The notes under the pieces were generated by a model. It was not told the DNA's origin and searched no databases. It worked only from the letters and a program-made list of their open reading frames with translations. A stretch of DNA of 10,695 nt from Fusobacterium sp. (GTDB taxonomy: Bacteria; Fusobacteriota; Fusobacteriia; Fusobacteriales; Fusobacteriaceae): assembly GCA_019410665.1 (NCBI GenBank), contig DXSD01000067.1:1-10695 (forward strand). Reading direction: 5' to 3'. Of the stretch, positions 1 through 7,253 are shown in pieces (position 1 is the first letter of the stretch; each line of letters starts with the position of its first letter). The position numbers were made by a program, and so were the translations under genes.

Positions 1-206
1 TAAATTCAACAGAAGGACCTGCTTTTGGAGCTGCAATTTTAGCAGCAGTAGGAGACGGATGTTTTAGTAATGTAAATGATGCTTGTGAAAAATTAATACA
101 AGTTATCGATATAAAATATCCAAATCCAGAGAATCTAAGTTTTTATGAAAAAAAATATCAAAAATTTAGAAAACTATATCCTTTATTAAAAGAGATGGAA
201 AGATAG
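1..206 (+). CDS. xylB: FGGY-family carbohydrate kinase, probably xylulokinase (3' end only)
   Basis: This is the last 67 codons of a gene that begins left of the window; the reading frame starts at base 3 and ends with TAG at 204-206. The visible peptide begins NSTEGPAFGAAILAAVGDG, the C-terminal ATP-domain motif (EGPAFGAAILA) of FGGY kinases such as xylulokinase. It ends with a tyrosine-rich helix (YEKKYQKFRKLYPLLKE), which is how XylB proteins usually terminate. Xylulokinase phosphorylates D-xylulose to xylulose 5-phosphate in the cytoplasm, feeding the pentose phosphate pathway. Family membership is well supported. The exact substrate is less certain because ribulokinase and other FGGY kinases share this region. 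It is convergent with the next gene and is probably not functionally linked to the operon further right. Confidence 0.8.
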   Translation, partial: NSTEGPAFGAAILAAVGDGCFSNVNDACEKLIQVIDIKYPNPENLSFYEKKYQKFRKLYPLLKEMER

Positions 207-248
207 AAAAATTTAAGAAAATATAAAATACATAAAAATATTTTTAAT

Positions 249-306
249 AGAGTATAGAAAAATTCTATGATTAATTAAAATAGTATTTAAGAATTTTCTA
301 TACTCT
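249..306. terminator. Bidirectional intrinsic terminator between convergent genes
   Basis: The arms AGAGTATAGAAAAATTC (249-265) and GAATTTTCTATACTCT (291-306) are complementary over 16 bp with one bulged A, around a 25-nt loop. On the plus strand a T-rich tract follows (about 307-328). On the minus strand the complement of 229-248 is also U-rich. The hairpin sits between the stop codons of the left-hand kinase and the minus-strand regulator, so it can serve both. The stem is AT-rich, which makes it weaker than a classic terminator. Confidence 0.65.
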
Positions 307-312
307 TAACTA

Positions 313-2400
313 TTATTTTTTATTTTTATCCTCTGACAACATTTTAGATAAAAACTCATATTTTTTAATTGTATCAAGAATCTTTTTAATAGAACTTGTA
401 GAGTTAATAATATCTAAAAAATTATAATTATCTACTAACTCTAAAAATGAAGTAAGAGCATCTAAATAATCCTTTGATGCAGTGGCACAAAAAGCTAATA
501 AAAATTTTACAGATTTATTCTTAGGAAAAAGGACAGGTTTATCTAAGGAGATAAGTGCCATTCCAGAATTTAAAACTCCTGTGGAGATATCTCCATGAGG
601 AATAGCTAAAGAATCAGTTATCACTATATATGGTCCATGTAATTTAACTTTTTCAATCATAGTATCAATATAACTCTCTTCAATATTTCCACACTCTACT
701 AAAATATTTCCTACTTTTTTAATAGCTTCTTCCCATGAATTAGCTGTAACTTTTAATCTTATATTATCTACATTTAAAAAATCAGAAAGTTTTTTACCTT
801 TTATCTCTAAATCATCTATAATTTTTCCTTCAAGAATAGTTTTTAAATTTTCAATTAACTCATCTTTATTTTTAATATCACAGTAGGTATTTATTGTTTT
901 CATAATTAAAGATAGTGAAGTTCTATTTGAATATTTTGGTAAGTTAAATGAATCTAATAAAGTAATATCTTTATTTTTTAATATAGGATTAATAGTTACA
1001 ATAGGAATATTTGTCTCTAACTCTAATTTTCCTAAAGTAGTAATAATAAGATCAATATTTTTAGAAAAATCAATATTTTTTATTTGGTTTAAAGGGATTA
1101 TATCCAAAATATTTATGTTATACCTATCTTTTAATTGTTGCTCTAAAAGTTTAGAAGTACCATATCCATAGCCACAGATTAAAATGACATTTTTACTCTC
1201 TTTTTTATTATTTTTATTTCTATCTAAAGCTCCTTTAAAATGTAGAGCAATAAAGGCGATTTCATCCTCATTAATATCATTATTGATAAAATTTTTTAAA
1301 ACTTCTAAAGCATTTTTTGTATCTTTAAAAAGAGTTGGATAATTTTCAATAACCTCTTCATAGACAGAGTTTTCTAATTTTATTCCATTTTTTATTCTAT
1401 GAATAGTTGGCTTTATATGGTTGACTAAACCATTGAGAAGAGTTATATCACTTGTTAAATCAACTCCATGAATTTTTTTAAATTGTAAAACTATTTTTTT
1501 AACGATAATTTCTATCTCAATCCACTCTTTATATGCAGAGTTATTTAATGAAAAACTACTACAACCTAAGAAATAATCTGTAAGTTTAGCTAGTTCAAAA
1601 TCAGACACTTCAATAAAAAAATTGGCTTCTAGAAAGGAGATACCTTTTTTTAAGATTTTAAATTCAGCTGTTTCACTATAGAAATTTTTATTGTTAATTT
1701 TTTCAATAAATTTTTCATGTTTTATTCTCCAAATCATTATGAGAATATAGTTTGAAAGAATGAAGTAGGTTTCATCAGTAATAACGATATTAAGCTGTTT
1801 AGCAACATAGTTTATAAATTTTTCAATCTCTGTTATACTTATATCTTTAAAGTATCCATTAATAAGATTGAAAATATAACGTTTTTCAATATTTTTTTCA
1901 GAGATAATATTTCTATATTGATTTAAAATTTTAAGTTGAGTATTACGAATATTTTCCTCTTCTCCCACCAATCTTAATCCAGAACCTGTAGGTTCTAATT
2001 CTAAATGATTTTCTTTAAGAAATTTTCTGATCTCTCCCAGTTCTGTTTTTATTGTAGTTCTAGTTACATCAAAACTTTCACATAGATCATTGATACATAT
2101 CTCTTGAGAAAATAGTATTTTTATAAGAATAATAGTTTGTCTATACTCATTGAAAAAGATATCTTTAGAATTATTTTTTATAAAATCTTCTAATTTTTCA
2201 TACTCTTTATGAAAAAGAACTCCTTTACTCAATTTTTCAATTGGAGAGATATTTTCAGCTAGTAGAAGTTCATTTATCTTTTCTATGTCATATCTTATAG
2301 TTCTATCATTTACAGAAGTAAATACAGAAATCTCTTTTATACTTGTTTTTCCCTTAGATTGAAGTATAAATTTAAGTATGTCATATAATCTTTTGTTCAT
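313..2400 (-). CDS. PRD-domain PTS-controlled transcription regulator (BglG/MtlR/ManR-type activator)
   Basis: This 695-aa cytoplasmic regulator has the MtlR/ManR/LicR domain order: an N-terminal HTH (about 1-60), a second Mga-like HTH (about 85-140), PRD1 (about 180-285), PRD2 (about 295-400), a GatB-like EIIB domain (about 403-490, Cys409 in ICGYGYGTS) and a fructose/mannitol-type EIIA domain (about 540-685, His602 in LAIPHGD). PRD2 keeps both usual histidines, His328 (NHIKP) and His387 (ALHFKG). At the equivalent PRD1 positions I read Asn217 and Tyr276. In characterised relatives, HPr phosphorylation of PRD2 activates and EIIB-cysteine phosphorylation by the PTS inactivates. A similar scheme is inferred here. 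It is divergent from the PTS operon and is its likely activator. The start ATG (2398-2400, complement) has an AAAGGA ribosome site at 2411-2416, about 10 nt away. The DNA target and inducer are not known from sequence. Confidence 0.93.
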   Translation of the reverse strand: MNKRLYDILKFILQSKGKTSIKEISVFTSVNDRTIRYDIEKINELLLAENISPIEKLSKGVLFHKEYEKLEDFIKNNSKDIFFNEYRQTIILIKILFSQEICINDLCESFDVTRTTIKTELGEIRKFLKENHLELEPTGSGLRLVGEEENIRNTQLKILNQYRNIISEKNIEKRYIFNLINGYFKDISITEIEKFINYVAKQLNIVITDETYFILSNYILIMIWRIKHEKFIEKINNKNFYSETAEFKILKKGISFLEANFFIEVSDFELAKLTDYFLGCSSFSLNNSAYKEWIEIEIIVKKIVLQFKKIHGVDLTSDITLLNGLVNHIKPTIHRIKNGIKLENSVYEEVIENYPTLFKDTKNALEVLKNFINNDINEDEIAFIALHFKGALDRNKNNKKESKNVILICGYGYGTSKLLEQQLKDRYNINILDIIPLNQIKNIDFSKNIDLIITTLGKLELETNIPIVTINPILKNKDITLLDSFNLPKYSNRTSLSLIMKTINTYCDIKNKDELIENLKTILEGKIIDDLEIKGKKLSDFLNVDNIRLKVTANSWEEAIKKVGNILVECGNIEESYIDTMIEKVKLHGPYIVITDSLAIPHGDISTGVLNSGMALISLDKPVLFPKNKSVKFLLAFCATASKDYLDALTSFLELVDNYNFLDIINSTSSIKKILDTIKKYEFLSKMLSEDKNKK

Positions 2401-2414
2401 TAATTATCATTCCT

Positions 2415-2430
2415 TTCAAAAAAAATTGAA
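2415..2430. promoter_or_regulatory. Candidate operator, copy 1 (16-bp inverted repeat)
   Basis: The sequence TTCAAAAAAAATTGAA has inverted half-sites TTCAA/TTGAA around a 6-bp A-tract. An identical 16-mer occurs at 2522-2537, on the other side of the same intergenic region. This copy overlaps the edge of the regulator's ribosome site (2411-2416), so binding here could block the regulator's own expression. On the inner side it continues as TTGAATAAA, mirrored by TTTATTCAA at 2518-2526 next to copy 2. Binding by the PRD regulator is inferred. Confidence 0.45.
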
Positions 2431-2477
2431 TAAAAAAGTCCATCTATAAATGTGATTTTTTTGTAAATTATATGATT

Positions 2478-2506
2478 ATTATAAAATAAGAATCAAAAAA
2501 AATCAA
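2478..2506 (-). promoter_or_regulatory. Predicted sigma70-type promoter of the regulator gene
   Basis: Read on the minus strand, TTGATT (2506-2501) is followed after exactly 17 nt by a perfect TATAAT (2483-2478). This places the transcription start near 2471 and leaves a leader of about 70 nt. The -35 box overlaps the degenerate operator-like element at 2492-2507, and the leader crosses the 16-bp repeat at 2415-2430, which suggests autoregulation. It is predicted from the boxes alone; AT-rich DNA gives chance -10 matches. Confidence 0.55.
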
Positions 2507-2507
2507 T
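2492..2507. promoter_or_regulatory. Degenerate operator-like element (third copy)
   Basis: ATCAAAAAAAATCAAT matches the 16-bp repeat at 12 of 16 positions and has the same A8 core, but its half-site symmetry is lost. It starts exactly 30 bp before copy 2, about three helical turns, and overlaps the predicted -35 box of the regulator promoter. Because the match is dominated by the A-tract, chance similarity is possible. Confidence 0.25.
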
Positions 2508-2521
2508 TTCAACTGAATTTA

Positions 2522-2537
2522 TTCAAAAAAAATTGAA
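2522..2537. promoter_or_regulatory. Candidate operator, copy 2 (16-bp inverted repeat)
   Basis: An identical TTCAAAAAAAATTGAA to that at 2415-2430. Its centre lies about 45 bp upstream of the centre of the operon -10 box (2573-2578), roughly -55 from the expected start, a position typical for activator binding. It overlaps two further small palindromic stretches, TTCAACTGAA (2508-2517) and TGAATTTATTCA (2514-2525), giving a compact cluster of TTCA/TGAA half-sites. A role as the activation site for the PTS operon is inferred. Confidence 0.45.
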
Positions 2538-2549
2538 AAAATCAGATTA

Positions 2550-2583
2550 TTCTCTAAAAAAATAGATAATTATATAATATAAT
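2550..2583 (+). promoter_or_regulatory. Predicted activator-dependent promoter of the PTS-glycosidase operon
   Basis: A perfect TATAAT lies at 2573-2578, with a second overlapping copy at 2578-2583. The region 17 nt upstream (2550-2555, TTCTCT) has almost no resemblance to TTGACA. A consensus -10 with a poor -35 fits a promoter needing an activator, here presumably the divergent PRD regulator. Transcription would start near 2585, leaving a short leader before the ribosome site (AAGGGGTGG, about 2596-2604) of the PTS gene. Confidence 0.5.
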
Positions 2584-2608
2584 CAGAAAAATAAGAAGGG
2601 GTGGAGAA

Positions 2609-4588
2609 ATGAATATTAAAGATTTAATTGATAAGGATTTGATAACATTAGATTTAAATGCAACTACAAAAGAAGAAGCATTAATGGAGTTAGTAGAACT
2701 TCTAGATAAAAAAGGAGTATTAACTTCAAAAGAGGATTTTTATAAAGATGTATTAGAGAGAGAAAAAGTATCTCCTACTGGATTAGAAGAGGGGTTAGCA
2801 ATACCTCACTCTAAGTCAGATTTTGTAAAAAGTTCAAGAATAGCAGTAGCTAGACTTGTAAATACAATAGATAATTGGGAATCTGTAGATAGTGAAAATA
2901 AGGTAAATTTAATATTTTTATTAGCTATTCCTACACAAGAAAAAGGAACTACTCATATTGAGATATTAAAAAATCTAACTACTTCATTTATGAGAGAGGG
3001 ATTTATTGAAGAGTTACAAAGAGTTAAAACAAAGGAAGAGTTTATAGAATTATTATCAACTACTCAAAAAGAGGAAGAGGAAGTAGAAATTAAAATAGAA
3101 GGAGATAAAAAAGTTGTAGCTATTACTTCATGTCCAGCTGGTATAGCTCATACATATATGGCTGCTGAAGCTCTTGTAAAGGCAGGAAAAGAATTAAATA
3201 TCCAAATAGCTGTAGAAAAACAGGGAGCAATGGGAACAGAGGATGCTCTTACTGAAAAAGAGATAGCAGAAGCAGATGTAGTAATTTTAGCTGTAAATAG
3301 AAATGTTGAAATGGACAGATTTTATGGTAAAAAAGTTTATCAAGTAAAGGCAGATGTAGCTATAAAAAATGGTAAAGGACTAATAGCAGAAGCTTTTGAA
3401 AAGGCTACTGTGCTTGGTGGAAAGGGAACAAAAGTAGGAAAGATAACTTTAGGAAAGACAGAAAATAAGGCAGTTGCTCATATAATGGCAGGGCTTTCAT
3501 ACATGGTTCCTATGGTTATTGCTTCAGGAATTATCTTATCAATAGCAAATATATTTGCTTTCCAAAAAAATGAATTAGGTCAAATAGTAAATTGGGGATT
3601 TGATAGAAGTACAAGTTTTGGTTTCTTAATGGCTAAGATGTTTGAGATAGGACAGATTGGATTTAAGTTGATGATACCTCTATTTGCGGGATTTATTGCT
3701 AACTCTATGGCTGGAAGACCAGCTATTGCTGCGGGTATGATAGGAGCTTATATAGCTAATGATGCTGCATATTTAGGAACTCAAACAGGTGGAGGATTTA
3801 TTGCTGCTATTTTAGTTGCTTTTCTATCTGGTTATATAGTAAACTTATTAAAGAAGATAAAATGGCCTAAGGTAGTTCAACCACTTTTAGGAATAATGAT
3901 AATTCCTGTACTATCAGTATTTATTATCTCTATGATAGTTACATTCTTAGTAGGAAAGCCAATAGCTAATCTAATGGATACTCTATATTCATCATTGACA
4001 TACTTAAATGATAATTATTCTGGAATGCCTTTAATTACAGGAGCTATAATTGGTGGAATGATTGGATTTGACTTTGGTGGACCTGTAAATAAAACAGCTT
4101 TAATATTTGGTACAGCTGTATTTACAGATACTGTTGCTAAATATGGAATACAAGGGGCTAACTTCGTTCCAGGAACAGCAGCTCAAGCTGCTATTTCAGT
4201 AGCTCCATTAGGAATTTGGTTAGCAGCTAGATTATTTAGAAAGAAATTTACTGAGCAAGAACATATTTCAGCTGCTTCAGCTTTTGGAATGGGAATAGTA
4301 GGAGTAACAGAGGGAGCTATCCCATTTGTAGCAGCTCATCCAATTCAAATGATAACAGCTTCAGTTATAGGAAGTGCCGTAGCTGGAGGACTAGCAGGAG
4401 CAACAGGGTGTAAATTCTATGGAGGAATAGGGTCACCACTAGGAACATTTATAGGATATATAGAGCAACCAATTCCATTTATCACTTGGATAGCTTGTAC
4501 TTTTGCAGGAATTTTAACAACAGCTTTAATAATTGGATTTTGGAGAAAACCAATAACTAAAGAGAGTGAAGAGATAGAAGAGATCTAA
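2609..4588 (+). CDS. mngA: PTS fructose/mannosylglycerate-family permease, EIIABC fusion (MngA-like)
   Basis: This 659-aa membrane permease imports a sugar or glycoside and phosphorylates it using HPr-phosphate. Domain order is EIIA (about 1-150, active His67 in GLAIPHSKS), a glutamate-rich linker (153-165), EIIB (about 168-262, phospho-Cys175 in AITSCPAGIAHTYMAAE) and a multi-span EIIC (about 285-648). The EIIC carries the fructose-family motifs GFDFGGPVNK (486-495) and GVTEGAIPF (565-573). From memory, E. coli MngA has the same A-B-C order and nearly the same length, and its neighbour is likewise a GH38 mannosidase. A mannosylglycerate or alpha-mannoside substrate is therefore favoured over free fructose, and there is no 1-phosphofructokinase gene beside it. 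The ATG at 2609 follows a strong ribosome site. Family assignment is firm; substrate is inferred from context. Confidence 0.85.
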   Translation: MNIKDLIDKDLITLDLNATTKEEALMELVELLDKKGVLTSKEDFYKDVLEREKVSPTGLEEGLAIPHSKSDFVKSSRIAVARLVNTIDNWESVDSENKVNLIFLLAIPTQEKGTTHIEILKNLTTSFMREGFIEELQRVKTKEEFIELLSTTQKEEEEVEIKIEGDKKVVAITSCPAGIAHTYMAAEALVKAGKELNIQIAVEKQGAMGTEDALTEKEIAEADVVILAVNRNVEMDRFYGKKVYQVKADVAIKNGKGLIAEAFEKATVLGGKGTKVGKITLGKTENKAVAHIMAGLSYMVPMVIASGIILSIANIFAFQKNELGQIVNWGFDRSTSFGFLMAKMFEIGQIGFKLMIPLFAGFIANSMAGRPAIAAGMIGAYIANDAAYLGTQTGGGFIAAILVAFLSGYIVNLLKKIKWPKVVQPLLGIMIIPVLSVFIISMIVTFLVGKPIANLMDTLYSSLTYLNDNYSGMPLITGAIIGGMIGFDFGGPVNKTALIFGTAVFTDTVAKYGIQGANFVPGTAAQAAISVAPLGIWLAARLFRKKFTEQEHISAASAFGMGIVGVTEGAIPFVAAHPIQMITASVIGSAVAGGLAGATGCKFYGGIGSPLGTFIGYIEQPIPFITWIACTFAGILTTALIIGFWRKPITKESEEIEEI

Positions 4589-4590
4589 AG

Positions 4591-4634
4591 AAGGAGGAGA
4601 GGGGCTGTTTAAAAGACAGCTCCTAAAGTTATAT
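4591..4634 (+). promoter_or_regulatory. Structured ribosome-binding region: hairpin between Shine-Dalgarno and start codon
   Basis: A strong Shine-Dalgarno AAGGAGG (4591-4597) lies 37 nt before the GH38 ATG at 4635, too far for normal use. Between them GGGGCTGT (4601-4608) pairs with ACAGCTCC (4616-4623), with one G-U pair; a further U-G pair gives a 9-bp stem with a UAAAA loop. Folding would loop out 23 nt and leave about 14 nt between Shine-Dalgarno and ATG. Upstream in-frame codons offer no ATG, GTG or TTG start, and only a weak AAAG (4625-4628) lies nearer. There is no U-tract after the stem, so it does not look like a terminator. Confidence 0.6.
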
Positions 4635-7241
4635 ATGAAAAAAGTTCATGTTTATAATAATACACACTGGGATTATGAGTGGTATTTTACAGCTAATGAA
4701 TCAGTAATACAACTTATTTATCATATGGATGAGGTAATATCTGCACTTGAAAGTGGAGAGTTAAATTACTATCTTTTAGATGGACAAGTGAGTATAGTAG
4801 AGGAGTATTTAAAATTTGTTCCTCAAAATAGAGAGAGAATAAAAAAATTGGTAGAAGAGAAAAAACTTTTTATAGGTCCTTGGTATACTCAAACAGATGA
4901 GTTAATAATATCTGGAGAATCAATAGCTAGAAATCTATTTTATGGAATAAACAGTGCTAAAAGATTGGGGGGATATATGAATGTTGGATATCTTCCAGAT
5001 TCTTTTGGACAGAGCAAAGATATGCCTAAGATATTTAATGGGTTTGGAATAAAGGATTTTATATTTTGGAGAGGATTATCTAGTTCACTATGTCCAGATA
5101 GAGAGTTTATATGGAAAAGCGAAGATGGAAGTGAGGTTTTAACTTATAATATAAAAAATGGATATTATTATGGGGGAAATCTTATCTATAATGATGATGT
5201 GAAACAGGTAGAGGAAACTTTCTTAAATGGAGTAACTAAAGAGAATATTTTACTATCTGTAGGTGGAGATCAAAGATATGTTGATTTTAATCTTAAAGAG
5301 AGAATAGAGTATTATAATTCTAAAAGTGAAAATAATTTAGAGTATGTAGAGAGTAATTGTGAAAAGTTTTTTGAAGAGTTGAGAAAAGAGGGGGATTTTA
5401 AAGAGGTTTCAGGAGAGTTTTTAGCCCCATCAAACTCTAAGATACATCGTTCTATCTACTCTTCAAGATATGATCATAAGTATTTAAATGATAAGATAGA
5501 AAGAAAATTGATATATCATTTAGAGCCACTTATGGTAATGGGACAAAAATTGGGATTAGATTTAAAAATTGATATGCTTGAAACAATTTGGAAGAAGCTT
5601 CTTTTAAATCATGCTCATGATAGTGCTTGTGGATGTAATACAGATAAAACAAACTCTCTTATTTTATCTAGACTTACAGAGGCAGATCAGTTATCATATT
5701 CAGCTTGTGATTATATAGTTAGAAAGATTTGTGAGTCAATGGAAGATAAGCAAGAGAATGATATTTATATATTTAATACATTACCATATAGAAGAGAAAA
5801 TCCTATAAAGCTAGAGATTTCAACTAAGAATAAGGATTTTATTATAGAAGATATATATGGGAAAGAGTTAGCATATCAAATTTTATCTCAAGAGAGAGTA
5901 TATAGTGGAAGTATAAAAAGAACACCAAAAGAGCATAATCCAGAACTATATTACTATACAACTAAGATTTTTGTAGATTATCCTATGAAGCCTTTCTCAA
6001 TTGAAAAAATTAGAGTGGTAGAAAAAACAAAAGAAAAACAAGAAAGCTCAAAGAAAGAGTATATAGAAGACAGTTTCTTTAAGATATACTTTGAAAATGG
6101 AAAGTTAAATCTTTTAAATAAATCAAATAGTGAGGTATTAGAAGAGTTTATATATTTTGAAGAGAGTGGAGATGATGGAGATACTTATGATTATTCACCA
6201 CCTCAAATAGATAACAGAATGATAACTAATATTTCTGATAGTGATATTGAAATTATAGATGGAGAACTTGTAAATATTTTAAAAATAAAAGGTGGGATAT
6301 TATCATCTGAATCTTTAGAGAAGAGAGAAAGAAATCTTTTTGAAAAAGAGATTGCTTATGAATTAGAGATAAGCTTAGATAACTCAGGAAATATTAAGAC
6401 TCATCTAGTTATTGATAACAATGTAAAAGATCATAGAGTAAGAGCTATAATAAAAAGTGGAGTAAAAACTACTCACTCAATAGCTGATACTCCTTTTGGA
6501 GTTATCAAAAGAGAGAATAACCCTATAAACTTAAAAGATTGGAAGGAGTTAAAGTGGAAAGAGGAACCAACTCCAATATATCCATTTATAAATTTTATCT
6601 CATTAAAAAATTCAGATAACTCTATGAGTATCTTTGCCAAAGGAATAAAAGAATATGAAGTTATAGAGGATGATAAAGTTGCTCTTACACTATTTAGAGG
6701 GGTAGGATTTTTAGGAAAACCTGATTTAATTAGAAGACCAGGAGTAGCTTCAGGACAAGAATTTAAATATATAGAAACACCTGATAGCCAACTTTTAAAG
6801 AAAATGACTTTTAAATTTGCAATTAGATTTGATAAAAAGTATAATGAAAATAGAATAAGAGAAGAGTATCAAAAATATTCAATTTCCACACTGAATTATC
6901 AAATTCAAGAGATAAATAGATTCACAACAACATTAAAATATTTTGTTATGCATCCATTGAAAGAAAAATTAACTATTTTTACACAACTTATTAATTTATC
7001 AGAAAGTAAGTTAGCACTATCTTCAATTGTACCGATTGATAGAGAGAGTTATCTGTTAAGATTGGTTAATTTGGGATCAGCTATTTCAGAAGATAAGATA
7101 GAGATTAATTTTGGGGTTAAAGCTGAGAGAGTAAATATGCTTAATGAAAAAATAGATAAAACTAAAAATATTGAAAATGGAATCTTAAAACTTGAAAATA
7201 TTAGATATGGAGAGATTATCAACTTAAAAATTTATATGTAA
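4635..7241 (+). CDS. mngB: GH38 alpha-mannosidase, MngB-like (mannosylglycerate hydrolase type)
   Basis: This 868-aa cytoplasmic enzyme has no signal peptide and is close in length to E. coli MngB. It probably hydrolyses a 6-phosphorylated alpha-mannoside delivered by the PTS, for example 6-phospho-mannosylglycerate to mannose 6-phosphate and glycerate. Near the N-terminus, THWDYEWYF carries the metal ligands His11 and Asp13. GPWYTQTDE lies at 81-89. LPDSFGQS (120-127) contains Asp122, the expected nucleophile and metal ligand. NHAHDS (325-330) contributes the late metal-binding histidine (His328). The GH38 three-helix middle domain follows, and residues beyond about 400 form the beta-rich domains. 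The start codon lies after an unusual hairpin. The next gene follows after 12 nt, so they are co-transcribed. Family is certain. Whether the substrate is mannosylglycerate or an oligomannoside is open, because no glycerate kinase is visible here. Confidence 0.9.
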   Translation: MKKVHVYNNTHWDYEWYFTANESVIQLIYHMDEVISALESGELNYYLLDGQVSIVEEYLKFVPQNRERIKKLVEEKKLFIGPWYTQTDELIISGESIARNLFYGINSAKRLGGYMNVGYLPDSFGQSKDMPKIFNGFGIKDFIFWRGLSSSLCPDREFIWKSEDGSEVLTYNIKNGYYYGGNLIYNDDVKQVEETFLNGVTKENILLSVGGDQRYVDFNLKERIEYYNSKSENNLEYVESNCEKFFEELRKEGDFKEVSGEFLAPSNSKIHRSIYSSRYDHKYLNDKIERKLIYHLEPLMVMGQKLGLDLKIDMLETIWKKLLLNHAHDSACGCNTDKTNSLILSRLTEADQLSYSACDYIVRKICESMEDKQENDIYIFNTLPYRRENPIKLEISTKNKDFIIEDIYGKELAYQILSQERVYSGSIKRTPKEHNPELYYYTTKIFVDYPMKPFSIEKIRVVEKTKEKQESSKKEYIEDSFFKIYFENGKLNLLNKSNSEVLEEFIYFEESGDDGDTYDYSPPQIDNRMITNISDSDIEIIDGELVNILKIKGGILSSESLEKRERNLFEKEIAYELEISLDNSGNIKTHLVIDNNVKDHRVRAIIKSGVKTTHSIADTPFGVIKRENNPINLKDWKELKWKEEPTPIYPFINFISLKNSDNSMSIFAKGIKEYEVIEDDKVALTLFRGVGFLGKPDLIRRPGVASGQEFKYIETPDSQLLKKMTFKFAIRFDKKYNENRIREEYQKYSISTLNYQIQEINRFTTTLKYFVMHPLKEKLTIFTQLINLSESKLALSSIVPIDRESYLLRLVNLGSAISEDKIEINFGVKAERVNMLNEKIDKTKNIENGILKLENIRYGEIINLKIYM

Positions 7242-7253
7242 AGGAGAAGATTT

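Noticed and set aside
2451..2467. TGTGATTTTTTTGTAAA in the divergent region resembles a CRP half-site (TGTGA).
   Set aside because: The second half-site TCACA is absent, and the match is five bases in an AT-rich spacer. It also does not fit the cre consensus.
2533..2561. TTGAAA at 2533-2538 as a -35 box for the operon promoter.
   Set aside because: No -10-like hexamer lies 16-18 nt downstream; the perfect TATAAT at 2573 is 34 nt away. The hexamer is better explained as part of the 16-bp inverted repeat.
2585..2608. A RAT/LicT-type antiterminator leader for the operon, since the regulator has PRD domains.
   Set aside because: The leader is only about 24 nt with no terminator hairpin, and the regulator has two HTH domains instead of an RNA-binding CAT domain. 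It therefore acts on DNA.
2609..4588. The permease as a plain fructose transporter (FruA).
   Set aside because: The EIIABC architecture fits FruA too, but there is no 1-phosphofructokinase or DeoR-type FruR beside it, and a GH38 gene follows directly. FruA remains a fallback only.
4601..4623. Hairpin between the permease and GH38 genes as an intrinsic terminator or attenuator.
   Set aside because: No U-tract follows (CTAAAGTTATAT). The operon clearly continues with tight spacing, so a translational or processing role is more plausible.
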